Shown here one piece after another: positions 1 to 8,242 of a DNA stretch of 64,000 nucleotides (position 1 is its first letter; each line of letters opens with the position of its first letter). The stretch is from Streptomyces sp. SDr-06 (GTDB lineage: Bacteria > Actinomycetota > Actinomycetes > Streptomycetales > Streptomycetaceae). The position numbers were made by a program, and so were the translations under genes. Location of the stretch: NCBI RefSeq assembly GCF_003324565.1, contig NZ_QOLA01000003.1, positions 124,001 through 188,000 of the forward strand, in the 5' to 3' direction. The notes beneath the pieces were generated by a model. The model saw only the letters and a program-made list of their open reading frames with translations. It did not search any database and was not told where the DNA came from.

Positions 1-1
1 G

Positions 2-232
2 GACCGCGAGGCGGAACGCCCCTTCCCGGGCCGCCCGCCGCCCAGTGCGGTGATCGTTCCCCGTGCGAGCCGCCGCCGTCTCCACACCCGACGCCTCCTG
101 CTCGGCACCGAACCGCTGTGGGCCGCGGCCGCCGGCATCGCGCTCGGCGGCGAACGCCTGGGCGCGCCCGGCCTGTTGGGGGCACTCCTTGTCCTCGCGG
201 GCACCGGCTGGGGGCGCCGGGCCGCGGCCTGA
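2..232 (+). CDS. EamA/DMT-type exporter, C-terminal fragment (partial or decayed)
   Basis: The frame is open from the window edge to TGA at 230-232. Its last 45 residues look like the final two helices of an EamA (drug/metabolite transporter) protein: a LLLGTEPLWAA stretch, then GGERLG, then a hydrophobic LLGALLVLAGTGW segment. The roughly 30 codons before that (rich in R and P) do not look like membrane protein, and neither alternative frame restores a good match, because frame 3 carries a stop near 51. A frameshifted or decayed copy is therefore possible. Only the C-terminus is supported here. Confidence 0.4.
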   Translation, partial: DREAERPFPGRPPPSAVIVPRASRRRLHTRRLLLGTEPLWAAAAGIALGGERLGAPGLLGALLVLAGTGWGRRAAA

Positions 233-439
233 CTACCGCCTCGGGGCCCGCTCGGACGCGATCAGCACCGCCACGCCCGCGGCCGCGAGCACGATGCTCG
301 CGAAGACCTCGTGGCCGGCCAGGGCGTCGGGGCGGTGCACCAGCGTCCACAGGCCGAACCAGCCCGTCCACTCGTGCAGCAGTCCGCCGACGCCCTGCAC
401 CAGCAGCAGGCCCCCGGTGACCTCCAGGAATCTCCTCAT
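233..439 (-). CDS. small membrane protein, function unknown
   Basis: This is a 68-residue protein starting at ATG (437-439) with MRRFLEV. It has two hydrophobic stretches: GGLLLVQGVGGLLHEW near residues 8-25, and VFASIVLAAAGVAVLIA near residues 45-62. A longer in-frame start at 592 would add an R/P-rich, non-membrane N-terminus and overlap the divergent kinase gene, so the short form is preferred. It converges on the EamA fragment with no gap and diverges from the sensor kinase. No functional family is recognised. Confidence 0.55.
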   Translation of the reverse strand: MRRFLEVTGGLLLVQGVGGLLHEWTGWFGLWTLVHRPDALAGHEVFASIVLAAAGVAVLIASERAPRR

Positions 440-585
440 GCCCCGAGCCTGCCCGCGCCGGACAGGCCTCCGCGTCGGCCGGAGGGACACCGCCGCCGCA
501 TCGAAAGTCTCGGGCCGCGCGACTTTGGTAGCGTCCCGCGCCCACACCGCGCCGCCGGGCCCCTCGGCTGCGTAACTTTGTCGAC

Positions 586-1809
586 ATGACACGTGCCGGA
601 CCCGAGTTCCGCTGGCTGCTGCCCTCGGCGGTGGCCGACCCCGAGCTGCCCGGTGACCGGGCCCGGCCCCGGCGCACCGTACGCGACTGGGTCGTCGACA
701 TCTGCGCCTTCCTCTGCGCCGGGCTGATCGCCCTGCTCACGGCCGACACCCTCGACAAGACGCCGGGCTACTCCGACACCGTCCTGTTCCTCGACCAGCT
801 GGTGGGCGCCGCGGCCTGCTGCGCGGTGTGGCTCAGGCGGCGCCGGCCGGTGGGGCTCGCCGCGGTGCTCGTCGTGGTGTCGACGGTGGCGCCGGTCGCC
901 TCGGGCGGGCTCCTGGTCGCCCTGTTCAGCCTCGCCGTGCACCGGCCGTTCAAGCCCGCCGTGCTCGCGGTGGGCAGCGCCGCCGCGGCGAGCACGGTCC
1001 TCCAGCCGGTCCTGCGCCCCGACCCGACCACCAGCCTGCTCACCAACGCGGTCGTCGGCATCGTCCTGGTCCTGCTGGTCACCGGCTGGGGCATGCTCGT
1101 ACGCTCCCGGCGCCAGCTCGTCCTGGCGCTGCGCGAACGGGCTGCGCGCGCCGAGACCGAGGCGGCGCTGCGGGCCGAGAACGCGCAGCGGCTCGCCCGC
1201 GAAGCCATCGCCCGCGAGATGCACGACGTGCTCGCCCACCGGCTCACCCTGCTCTCGGTGCACGCGGGCGCCCTCGAATTCCGGCCCGACGCGCCGCCCG
1301 CCGAGGTCGCCCGGGCCGCCGGGGTCATCCGGGACAGCGCCCACGAGGCGCTCCAGGACCTGCGGCAGATCATCGGGGTGCTGCGCAGTCCCGGCGAGGG
1401 CGCCGAGGACCGGCCCCAGCCGACGCTCGCCACCCTGGACGCGCTCGTCGCCGAATCCCGCGAGGCCGGGATGAAGGTCGCCCTGGACAGCCGGATCCCG
1501 GACCCGGCCGGTGTTCCGGTCGCCACCGGGCGCAACGCCTACCGCATCGCCCAGGAGGCGCTGACCAACGCCCGCAAGCACGCGCCCGGCGCCGAGGTCA
1601 CCGTCACCGTGTCGGGCCGGCCGGGGGAGGGGCTCACCGTCGAGGTCCGCAACCCCGCGCCGCCGGGCCCGGTGCCGGAGGTGCCCGGCTCGGGCCAGGG
1701 CCTCATCGGGCTCACCGAACGCGCCACCCTGGCGGGCGGCCGGCTCGACCACGCAAGCGGGCCGGACGGCTCGTTCACGGTCGAGGCCTGGCTACCGTGG
1801 CCGTCATGA
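586..1809 (+). CDS. NarL-family sensor histidine kinase
   Basis: This 407-residue membrane histidine kinase is the sensor of a two-component pair. About four to six hydrophobic segments lie between residues 33 and 170, then a short coiled coil (LRERAARAETEAALRAEN). The HisKA_3 dimerisation motif REMHDVLAHRL follows, with phospho-acceptor His213. The HATPase domain has an N-box (NARKHA, Asn328) and a G-box (GSGQGLIGL). The stop overlaps the regulator start in ATGA, so the two are translationally coupled. No Shine-Dalgarno is evident before ATG 586, and a TAACTT hexamer at 573-578 would place a leaderless start at the ATG; this is inference. The signal sensed is unknown. Confidence 0.92.
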   Translation: MTRAGPEFRWLLPSAVADPELPGDRARPRRTVRDWVVDICAFLCAGLIALLTADTLDKTPGYSDTVLFLDQLVGAAACCAVWLRRRRPVGLAAVLVVVSTVAPVASGGLLVALFSLAVHRPFKPAVLAVGSAAAASTVLQPVLRPDPTTSLLTNAVVGIVLVLLVTGWGMLVRSRRQLVLALRERAARAETEAALRAENAQRLAREAIAREMHDVLAHRLTLLSVHAGALEFRPDAPPAEVARAAGVIRDSAHEALQDLRQIIGVLRSPGEGAEDRPQPTLATLDALVAESREAGMKVALDSRIPDPAGVPVATGRNAYRIAQEALTNARKHAPGAEVTVTVSGRPGEGLTVEVRNPAPPGPVPEVPGSGQGLIGLTERATLAGGRLDHASGPDGSFTVEAWLPWPS

Positions 1810-2489
1810 CCATCCGCCTGCTCATCGTCGACGACGACCCGCTGGTCCGCGCCGGACTCACCTTCATGCTCGGCGGCGCCGAGGACATCGAGATCGTCGG
1901 CGAGGTCGCCGACGGCTCCGGCGTCGACCGGCTGGCCGGGGAACTGCGCCCGGACGTCGTGCTCATGGACATCCGCATGCCCCGCGTCGACGGCCTGACC
2001 GCCACCGAGACGCTGCGCGCCCGCCCCGACGCGCCCGAGGTGATCGTCCTGACCACCTTCCACGCCGACGAGCAGGTGCTGCGGGCGCTGCGCGCCGGGG
2101 CCGCCGGATTCGTCCTCAAGGACACCCCGCCCGCCGAGATCGTCGCCGCGGTACGACGGGTCGCCCAGGGCGACCCGGTGCTGTCGCCCGCCGTCACACG
2201 GCAGTTGATGGCCCAGGTGTCCGGCGGCGCGGCCGGCTGTGGCGACCGGGCGGCCCGCGCCCGCGAGCGCGTCGCGCTGCTCGCCGACCGCGAACGGGAG
2301 GTCGCGGTGGCCGTCGGCCGGGGCCACTCCAACGCCGAGATCTCCGCCCGGCTGTACCTGAGCGTGCCCACCGTCAAGACCCACGTCTCGCGCGTCCTGG
2401 CCAAGCTCGGTCTCAACAACCGCGTACAGATCGCCCTGTTGGTGCACGACGCCGGGCTGCTCGACGAGGCGGACGGCGACGTAGGCTGA
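1806..2489 (+). CDS. NarL/LuxR-type response regulator
   Basis: This 227-residue DNA-binding response regulator is the cognate partner of the kinase just upstream (4-base ATGA overlap). The receiver domain covers residues 1-120 with the acidic pocket DDD at 9-11, phospho-acceptor Asp55 (VVLMDIRMP), the T/S switch in VLTTFH and the conserved Lys in FVLKD. The C-terminal LuxR helix-turn-helix covers about residues 160-215 (LADREREVA, then SVPTVKTHVSRVLAKLG). Targets cannot be inferred. The P450 gene begins 25 bp downstream on the same strand and may be read through. Confidence 0.93.
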   Translation: MTIRLLIVDDDPLVRAGLTFMLGGAEDIEIVGEVADGSGVDRLAGELRPDVVLMDIRMPRVDGLTATETLRARPDAPEVIVLTTFHADEQVLRALRAGAAGFVLKDTPPAEIVAAVRRVAQGDPVLSPAVTRQLMAQVSGGAAGCGDRAARARERVALLADREREVAVAVGRGHSNAEISARLYLSVPTVKTHVSRVLAKLGLNNRVQIALLVHDAGLLDEADGDVG

Positions 2490-2514
2490 GACGAACCGAG
2501 CGGAGGGCGGGGAC

Positions 2515-3702
2515 ATGAAGGTCATCGATCTGGGGGCGTACGGCGAGGAGTTCAACGCCGATCCCCATCCGGTCTACACCAAGCTGCGGGCCGAGGGCCC
2601 CGCGCATCTCGTGCGCACCCCCGAGGGCGGCGAGGTGTGGCTGATCGTCGGTCACGAGGAGGGCCGGGCCGCACTCGCCGACCCCCGCCTGTCCAAGGAC
2701 TGGCGGAGCAACGGCGACTGGGAGTACGGCGCGCTGCCGGCCAGCGCCAACATGCTGGAGACCGACCCGCCGCAGCACACCCGGCTGCGCAAGCTGGTGG
2801 CGCGGGAGTTCACCCCGCGCCGCATCGAGGCGCTCCGGCCGCGCGTCCAGGAGATCACCGACCGCCTGCTCGACACCATGCTGGCCGCTCCGGGCCGCAC
2901 CGCCGACCTGGTCGACTCGCTCGCCTTCCCGCTGCCCATGACGGTGATCTGCGAGCTCCTGGGGGTGCCCGACCTGGACCAGGACGCCTTCCGGGTGCTG
3001 TCCAACGCGGCCGTCGCGCCCGCCGTGGACGACGGCAAGAACACGGCCGTGCGCGAGATGGGCGAGTACCTCATCGGTCTGATCGAGGACAAGCGCTCCA
3101 CCCGTCCCGGCGACGACCTGCTGAGCGCGCTGATCCGCACCCGCGACGAGGACGGCGACCAGCTGTCCCCGGACGAGCTCATCGGCATGGCCTTCCTGCT
3201 GCTGGTCGCGGGCCACGAGACGACGGTCAACCTGATCTCCAACGGCATACGCGTCCTGCTGGACCACCCCGACCAACTGGCCGCGCTGCGCGCCGACGTC
3301 GACGGCCTCATCGACGGCGCGGTGGAGGAGATACTCCGCTACGAGGGCCCGGTCGAGACCGCCACCTACCGCTTCGCCCGCGAGGAGCTCCGGATCGGCG
3401 ACGTGTGCATCGCGGCGGGCATGCCCGTCCTGGTCTCGCTCGCCTCGGCGGGCCGCGACCCGCAGCGCCACCCGGACCCGGACCGCTTCGACATCCGTCG
3501 TGCCCCGCAGGGCCACCTCGCCTTCGGCCACGGCATCCACTTCTGCCTCGGCGCCCCGCTCGCCCGGATGGAGGGCCGGATCGCCATCCGCACCCTTCTG
3601 GAGCGCGCCCCGGACCTCCAACGGGCCTCTGGTGAAAGCGAGTTGGACTGGCTGCCCGGTCTGCTCATCCGGGGCGTCCGGCATCTGCCCGTACGGTGGT
3701 GA
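2515..3702 (+). CDS. cytochrome P450 (CYP107-like), copy A
   Basis: This 395-residue soluble bacterial P450 is a heme monooxygenase needing external ferredoxin partners. The I-helix oxygen-activation motif is AGHETT (residues 232-237), ExxR is E272-R275, and the heme loop is FGHGIHFCLG with proximal Cys344. GGAGGGCGG precedes ATG 2515. The C-terminus HLPVRW and most of the sequence match copy B at 5041-6243, so the two are tandem paralogues, with a hotdog protein directly before copy B. The substrate is unknown. The overall type resembles CYP107/CYP105 enzymes that hydroxylate macrolides or xenobiotics, but family assignment needs alignment. No ferredoxin gene is adjacent. Confidence 0.94.
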   Translation: MKVIDLGAYGEEFNADPHPVYTKLRAEGPAHLVRTPEGGEVWLIVGHEEGRAALADPRLSKDWRSNGDWEYGALPASANMLETDPPQHTRLRKLVAREFTPRRIEALRPRVQEITDRLLDTMLAAPGRTADLVDSLAFPLPMTVICELLGVPDLDQDAFRVLSNAAVAPAVDDGKNTAVREMGEYLIGLIEDKRSTRPGDDLLSALIRTRDEDGDQLSPDELIGMAFLLLVAGHETTVNLISNGIRVLLDHPDQLAALRADVDGLIDGAVEEILRYEGPVETATYRFAREELRIGDVCIAAGMPVLVSLASAGRDPQRHPDPDRFDIRRAPQGHLAFGHGIHFCLGAPLARMEGRIAIRTLLERAPDLQRASGESELDWLPGLLIRGVRHLPVRW

Positions 3703-3714
3703 GCCGCGGGTGAG

Positions 3715-4485
3715 TCACCCCTTGCGGGCGGCCGCCGCCCGCTTGCGGTGCTCGCCGCGCAGCACCAGCGCGGGCCACTCGTCCCCGTACGCCCCGCAGG
3801 CGCAGACCGACCACAGCGACCACTGCTGGGGGACCGAGTAGTACGGCACGAGCACCCGGGCCGTGCGCAGCCGCGACAGCTTCACCGGGACGAGCGCGGG
3901 CAGGACGTCCGGGGTCTGCCCGGCCAGGATCGCCCGGCGGCACGACGGGCAGGCCGGGCGCCGGTCGGCCGCCGCCTCGCGCGGCCCGGTGCGGCGCCTG
4001 GCCTGTTGGCGGTGCTGCTTGCGGACCGGGGAGTGGGTCTCCTCGGCCGCGGTGTGCAGCGGGTTGTAGAAGCAGCGCTGGGCGGCCTTGGGCACCGGCT
4101 GCCCCGCCGCCCGCGCGTGCACCGCGGCGAACCGTTCGAGGGCGCGGTCGGCGAGGACCGCCGCGGCCGCGAGGTCCGGCAGGTCGGCCGCCTCGTCGAG
4201 CAGCTTGCCCGCGGCCTGGAAGGCGTCGAAGACCCACGCGCAGTCGACCCGGGCGCGCGGATCGGAGCCGTCGGGCGCCGACGGGCCCGCGCCGGGCGGC
4301 AGTTCGGCCGTGCGCAGCACGTCGCCGACGGCCGTCACCCGCGCCGACACCAGCCGGTCGAGCCGCTCGCGGGCCGCCGCCCACTCGTCGAGGACGAGCT
4401 GCTGCCGCTCCTTCGACAGCTCCCCGCGCCGCTGCTCGGGTACGGCCGGGCGCAGCCTCTCCATGAACCACCAACGCCTCAGCAC
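3715..4485 (-). CDS. hypothetical protein with paired Cys motifs
   Basis: This 256-residue soluble protein is not assigned to a family. The GTG start at 4483-4485 has a good GGGAGG site 5 bases upstream; the alternative ATG is at 4464. The N-terminal half is helical and charged (ELSKERQQLVLDEWAAARERL). The C-terminal half carries CPSCRRAI and CACGAYG, which could form one zinc-binding site. It lies convergent to P450 copy A and divergent from the thioesterase. The Cys motifs suggest a structural zinc ribbon and possibly nucleic-acid contact; that is inference only. Confidence 0.7.
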   Translation of the reverse strand: MLRRWWFMERLRPAVPEQRRGELSKERQQLVLDEWAAARERLDRLVSARVTAVGDVLRTAELPPGAGPSAPDGSDPRARVDCAWVFDAFQAAGKLLDEAADLPDLAAAAVLADRALERFAAVHARAAGQPVPKAAQRCFYNPLHTAAEETHSPVRKQHRQQARRRTGPREAAADRRPACPSCRRAILAGQTPDVLPALVPVKLSRLRTARVLVPYYSVPQQWSLWSVCACGAYGDEWPALVLRGEHRKRAAAARKG

Positions 4486-4573
4486 CTTGCCTCCCTCGCG
4501 TGACCAGGGTAGAAGCCCCTTAAGCTACTGGAGAGTTAGGGTGTGGCCGATCACGCGACGAGAGGTGGACGGC

Positions 4574-5029
4574 ATGGGGGAGCTCGATCTCGAAACGGCC
4601 AGGGCGACGCTGGAGAGCCAGCCGTTCAGCCGTCTTCTCGACGCGCGGATCACCGCGTTCGGCGACGGCGGCGCGGTCCTCGAGGTGGACATCCGCGAGG
4701 AACTGCACCAGCAGAACGGCTTCCTGCACGGCGGGGTCCTCGCCTACGCGGCCGGCAACGCCCTGACCTTCGCCGCCGGGACCGCCCTCGGCCCCGCCGT
4801 GCTCACCAGCGGCTTCTCCATCCAGTACGTACGACCCGCGCAAGGGCGCACCCTCATCGCGCGGGCCACGGTCGTGCACGGCGAGCGGCGCCAGGCCACC
4901 GTCCGCTGCGACCTGTTCACCCTGGACGCGCGCGGCACGGAAAAGCTGTGCGCCGTCGCGCAGGGCACCGTACTGTCCGCGGTGTCCACTGTGTCCGAGG
5001 CGTCCGCCGCATCCGCCGAACCGTCCTGA
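4574..5029 (+). CDS. PaaI-like hotdog-fold thioesterase
   Basis: This 151-residue protein is of the acyl-CoA thioesterase (PaaI/4HBT) type. The hallmark segment is HQQNGFLHGGVLAYAAGNAL, in which N, HGG and the following helix build the CoA/substrate site. SIQYVRPAQG and the terminal strand GTEKLCAVAQGTVL complete the hotdog. ATG 4574 is chosen for AGAGGTGG five bases upstream; GTG 4541 is in frame. The gap to P450 copy B is 11 bp, so co-transcription is likely. It probably hydrolyses an aryl- or acyl-CoA ester; the substrate is unknown. Confidence 0.88.
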   Translation: MGELDLETARATLESQPFSRLLDARITAFGDGGAVLEVDIREELHQQNGFLHGGVLAYAAGNALTFAAGTALGPAVLTSGFSIQYVRPAQGRTLIARATVVHGERRQATVRCDLFTLDARGTEKLCAVAQGTVLSAVSTVSEASAASAEPS

Positions 5030-5040
5030 AGGGACACGCG

Positions 5041-6243
5041 TTGACCAGCGACGTCATAGTCGATCTCGCCGCGCTGGGCGAGGACTTCACCCGCGACCCC
5101 TACCCGGTCTACGCCGGGCTGCGGGAGCGCGGGCCGGTGCACCGCATCCGGATGCCCGAGGGCTCCGACGCCTGGCTCGTCGTCGGACACGAGGCGGGCC
5201 GGGCCGCCCTCGCCGACGACCGGCTCTCCAAGCAGTGGGCCAACGCCTCGCCGGACCTCGGCGTGAAGCAGGTCGCCTCCGGGCCCACCATGCTGAGCTC
5301 CGACGCGCCCGTCCACACCCGGCTGCGCAAGCTGGTGACCCGGGAGTTCACGCCCCGCCGGGTGGAGGCGCTCGCGCCGCGCATCCAGGAGATGACCGAC
5401 GGCTTCGTCGACGCGATGCTGGCCGCGCCGGACCGCCGGGCCGACCTCGTGGAGGCGTTGTCGTTCCCGCTGCCCATCACGGTCATCTGCGAACTCATCG
5501 GCGTGCCCTCGCTCGACCGGGACAACTTCCGCCAGTGGTCCAATGCCTCCGTCTCCGCGCCCGCCCTCGAAGACCGCCTGGCCGCCGCCAAGGCGATCAA
5601 CGAGTATCTGACGCACCTGCTCGACGAGAAGCGCGCCGCACCCGGCGACGACCTCATCAGCGCGCTGATCCGGCGCGCCGACGAGGAGGACGGCGACCAC
5701 CTGTCCGGCCCCGAACTGCTCGGGATGGCCTGGCTGCTGCTGGTCGCGGGCCACGAGACCACCGTCAACCTCATCTCCAACGGCATGCTCGCGCTGCTGA
5801 GCCACCCCGATCAACTGGCCGCGCTGCGGGAAGACTTCGACGGGCTCATCGACAACGCGGTCGAGGAGATGCTGCGCTACGACGGCCCCGTCGAGACGCC
5901 GACGTACCGCCTCACCCAGGAGCCCGTCGAGATCGCCGGAACGCTGATCCCGGGCGGCGGCCAGCTCGTCCTCGTCGCCCTGGCCGACGCCAACCGCGAC
6001 CCGGCGCGCTTCGAGGACCCGCACCGCTTCGACATCCGCCGCGACGCGCGGGGCCACGTCGCCTTCGGCCACGGCATCCACTACTGCCTGGGCGCCCCGC
6101 TGGCCCGCCTGGAGGCCCGGATCGCGGTGCGCACCCTGCTCGACCGCTGCCCGGACCTGACCCTGGACATCCACCCGGCGGCCCTCCAGTGGCGCACCGG
6201 GATGCTGGTGCGCGGGCCGGAGAGCCTGCCGGTGCGCTGGTAG
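5041..6243 (+). CDS. cytochrome P450 (CYP107-like), copy B
   Basis: This 400-residue P450 is a paralogue of the protein at 2515-3702. Near-identical blocks include PHTRLRKLV-like, EFTPRR, FPLP.TVICEL and LLVAGHETTVNLISNG. AGHETT is at residues 236-241 and heme Cys349 lies in FGHGIHYCLG. The TTG start at 5041 is supported by TGAAGGGA 6 bases upstream and by alignment with copy A; no ATG or GTG fits better. It sits directly behind the thioesterase gene. Divergence is greatest in the B-C loop after the N-terminal LSK motif, which suggests the two copies act on related but different substrates (inference). Confidence 0.93.
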   Translation: MTSDVIVDLAALGEDFTRDPYPVYAGLRERGPVHRIRMPEGSDAWLVVGHEAGRAALADDRLSKQWANASPDLGVKQVASGPTMLSSDAPVHTRLRKLVTREFTPRRVEALAPRIQEMTDGFVDAMLAAPDRRADLVEALSFPLPITVICELIGVPSLDRDNFRQWSNASVSAPALEDRLAAAKAINEYLTHLLDEKRAAPGDDLISALIRRADEEDGDHLSGPELLGMAWLLLVAGHETTVNLISNGMLALLSHPDQLAALREDFDGLIDNAVEEMLRYDGPVETPTYRLTQEPVEIAGTLIPGGGQLVLVALADANRDPARFEDPHRFDIRRDARGHVAFGHGIHYCLGAPLARLEARIAVRTLLDRCPDLTLDIHPAALQWRTGMLVRGPESLPVRW

Positions 6244-6244
6244 C

Positions 6245-7246
6245 TCAGCCGCCCGCGATCTCCGCCACCCGCACCACCCGCCGCTCCCTGCGCGACACCT
6301 CGCACGCCTCCGCGATGCGCAGGGCGTGCAGGGCGTCGCGGCCGTCGCAGGGGTTCGCCGCCTCGCCCCGTACCAGCCGGAGGAAGGCGTCCAGTTCGGC
6401 CTCGTAGGCGGGGGCGAAGCGTTCGAGGAAGCCGGTCCACGGCTTGTCCGGGCGCCCGGGGCCGTGCGGTTCGGCCGAGGTCAGCGGGGTGCGGTCGTCG
6501 AGCCCGACCGCGAACTGGTCGTGTTCTCCGGCCAGTTCGAGGCGTACGTCGTAGCCCGCGCCGTTGCAGCGCGCGGCGGTCGCGGTCGCGAGGGTGCCGT
6601 CGTCCAGGGTGAGGACGACGGCCGCCGTGGCGACGTCACCGGCGGCGCGGAACATCGCGGGGCCGGCGTCCGAGCCCATCGCGTACACCTCGGTCACCTC
6701 GCGGCCGGTCACCCAGCGCACGATGTCGAAGTCGTGCACCAGGCAGTCGCGGTAGAGCCCGCCGGAGAGCGGGAGGTAGGCGGCGGGCGGCGGCGCCGGA
6801 TCGGAGGTGACGGCCCGTACGGTGTGCAGCCGGCCGAGCCGCCCCGAGCGCACGAGGTCGCGGGCGTTGCGGTAGCCCGCGTCGAAGCGGCGCATGAAGC
6901 CGAGCTGGAGCTCGGTGCCCGCCGCCTCCACCGCGCCGAGCGCGTCGAGCGTGCCCGGCACGTCCAGGGCGACGGGTTTCTCGCAGAAGGCGGGCAGCCC
7001 GGCGCGGGCGGCGGCCGCGATGAGTCCGGCGTGGGCGGCGGTGGCGGAGGCGATCACCACCGCGTCGACATCGGTGAGGGCCTGGGCCACGGTGGCGGCG
7101 GCCGTGGCGCCGGTCAGCGCGGCCACCTCGGCGGCCCGCGCGGCGTCGGCGTCCGCGACCACCAGCTGTCCGACCTGGGGATGGCGGGCCAGGACCCCCG
7201 CGTGGAAGGCGCCGATCCGTCCCGTTCCGATCAGTCCGATACGCAT
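6245..7246 (-). CDS. Gfo/Idh/MocA oxidoreductase (inositol 2-dehydrogenase-like)
   Basis: This 333-residue NAD(P)-dependent sugar or polyol dehydrogenase has the Rossmann motif GLIGTGRIGAFHA at residues 4-16, the family FCEKP motif with catalytic Lys90, and HDFD at 171-174 within the second domain. ATG 7246 is chosen because the protein then begins directly at the first strand (MRIGLIG). It is divergent from the GntR regulator. The box GGACAAAG with TTGACA (7275-7296, minus strand) lies directly upstream and is shared with the transporter promoter, so this enzyme probably oxidises the compound that is imported. myo-Inositol is a reasonable guess, not proven. Confidence 0.88.
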   Translation of the reverse strand: MRIGLIGTGRIGAFHAGVLARHPQVGQLVVADADAARAAEVAALTGATAAATVAQALTDVDAVVIASATAAHAGLIAAAARAGLPAFCEKPVALDVPGTLDALGAVEAAGTELQLGFMRRFDAGYRNARDLVRSGRLGRLHTVRAVTSDPAPPPAAYLPLSGGLYRDCLVHDFDIVRWVTGREVTEVYAMGSDAGPAMFRAAGDVATAAVVLTLDDGTLATATAARCNGAGYDVRLELAGEHDQFAVGLDDRTPLTSAEPHGPGRPDKPWTGFLERFAPAYEAELDAFLRLVRGEAANPCDGRDALHALRIAEACEVSRRERRVVRVAEIAGG

Positions 7247-7274
7247 GGGCACACCGTGACCGGGGAGGGTCATC

Positions 7275-7296
7275 CTGTCAAGACTTTGTCCTGACA
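7275..7296 (-). promoter_or_regulatory. regulatory box A with -35 element, oxidoreductase promoter
   Basis: Read on the minus strand this 22-base element contains GGACAAAGT followed by TTGACA, the latter a consensus -35 at 7276-7281. It matches the element at 8156-8177 at 18 of 22 positions, in the same orientation relative to its target gene. The outer arms TGTCA and TGACA also form an imperfect inverted repeat. With an 18-base spacer the start point would fall close to ATG 7246, so a leaderless mRNA is possible. The GntR gene next door is the obvious candidate binder. Confidence 0.6.
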
Positions 7297-7347
7297 ATCG
7301 AACTTCACGACTTCCCGTCAACATCCCCGGCGCACTACGCTCGCTCC

Positions 7348-8121
7348 GTGCCCAAGCAGCCCAGACCCGTGCCGGACTTCCCGAAGCCGCTCCAGCTCAG
7401 CGTGGACCGCACCAGCCCGGTCCCGCTCTACTTCCAGCTCTCGCAGCAGTTGGAGGCGGCCATCGAGAAGGGCACCCTCACCCCCGGCAGCCTCCTCGGC
7501 AACGAGATCGACCTGGCCCACCGGCTCGGCCTGTCCCGTCCCACCGTCCGCCAGGCCATCCAGGCGCTGGTCGACAAGGGCCTCCTGGTCCGCCGCCGGG
7601 GTGTCGGGACGCAGGTGGTGCACAGTCAGGTCAAGCGCCCGCTCGAACTGAGCAGCCTCTTCGACGACCTGGAGGCGGCCGGCCAGAAACCCGCCACCAC
7701 CGTGCTGCGCAACACCTTCGAGCCGGCCACCGCCCAGGTCGCCGCCGCGCTCGGGGTGCCGCAGGGCAGCGACGTCCATCTGGTGGAGCGGCTGCGGTAC
7801 GCGCACGGCGAGCCCATGGCGCGGCTGCGCAACCACCTCCCGGCCGGGCTCCTGCCGCTGGACACCGAGTACCTGGAGGGCACCGGCCTGTACCGGCTGA
7901 TGCGGGGCGCGGGCATCACGCTGCACAGCGCGCGCCAGACCGTGGGGGCGCGGGCGGCCAGTGCGCAGGAGGCCGACCTGCTCACCGAGACCGAGGGCGC
8001 GCCGCTGCTCACCATGGAGCGGACCACCTTCGACGACACCGGGCGGGCGGTGGAGTTCGGCTCGCACATCTACCGGGCCTCGCGCTACTCCTTCGAGTTC
8101 CAGCTGCTCGTACGCCCGTGA
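7348..8121 (+). CDS. GntR-family regulator (HutC/UTRA type)
   Basis: This 257-residue repressor-type regulator starts at GTG 7348. The N-terminal winged helix covers about residues 22-90 (PLYFQLSQQLEAAI, EIDLAHRLGLSRPTVRQAIQALVDKGLLVRRRGVGT). A UTRA effector domain follows, ending in SHIYRASRYSFEFQLLV. The effector is probably a sugar, polyol or phosphorylated intermediate. The gene sits between two matching boxes (7275-7296 and 8156-8177), which suits control of both the divergent oxidoreductase and the downstream transporter operon. Note that the second box lies after its own stop codon, so it controls the transporter rather than gntR. Confidence 0.93.
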   Translation: MPKQPRPVPDFPKPLQLSVDRTSPVPLYFQLSQQLEAAIEKGTLTPGSLLGNEIDLAHRLGLSRPTVRQAIQALVDKGLLVRRRGVGTQVVHSQVKRPLELSSLFDDLEAAGQKPATTVLRNTFEPATAQVAAALGVPQGSDVHLVERLRYAHGEPMARLRNHLPAGLLPLDTEYLEGTGLYRLMRGAGITLHSARQTVGARAASAQEADLLTETEGAPLLTMERTTFDDTGRAVEFGSHIYRASRYSFEFQLLVRP

Positions 8122-8155
8122 ACGGTGCGGCGCCCAAGGCGCTCCTGCGTAAGAA

Positions 8156-8177
8156 TGTTCGGACAAAGTATTGACGG
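8156..8177 (+). promoter_or_regulatory. regulatory box B, transporter promoter
   Basis: GGACAAAGT at 8161-8169 is followed by TTGACG at 8171-8176; the flanks extend the match to box A (18 of 22 bases). It overlaps the -35 hexamer of the promoter before the first binding-protein gene, a position typical for repression by occlusion. Confidence 0.62.
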
Positions 8178-8200
8178 TGTCGCGGAACCGCCGCTAGAAC
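8171..8200 (+). promoter_or_regulatory. sigma-70-type promoter of the sugar ABC operon
   Basis: The -35 TTGACG (8171-8176) and -10 TAGAAC (8195-8200) are separated by 18 bases. The predicted start is near 8207, giving a leader of about 36 bases before ATG 8243 with an AGAAGGCGG ribosome site. Confidence 0.6.
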
Positions 8201-8242
8201 TCACGTGCCGCAACCGGGCGGCCGGGACAGAAGGCGGAACCC

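Noticed and set aside
2515..6243. Reading the P450 pair as part of an antibiotic biosynthetic cluster
   Set aside because: No PKS, NRPS, terpene or other core biosynthetic gene lies nearby; neighbours are ordinary metabolic genes.
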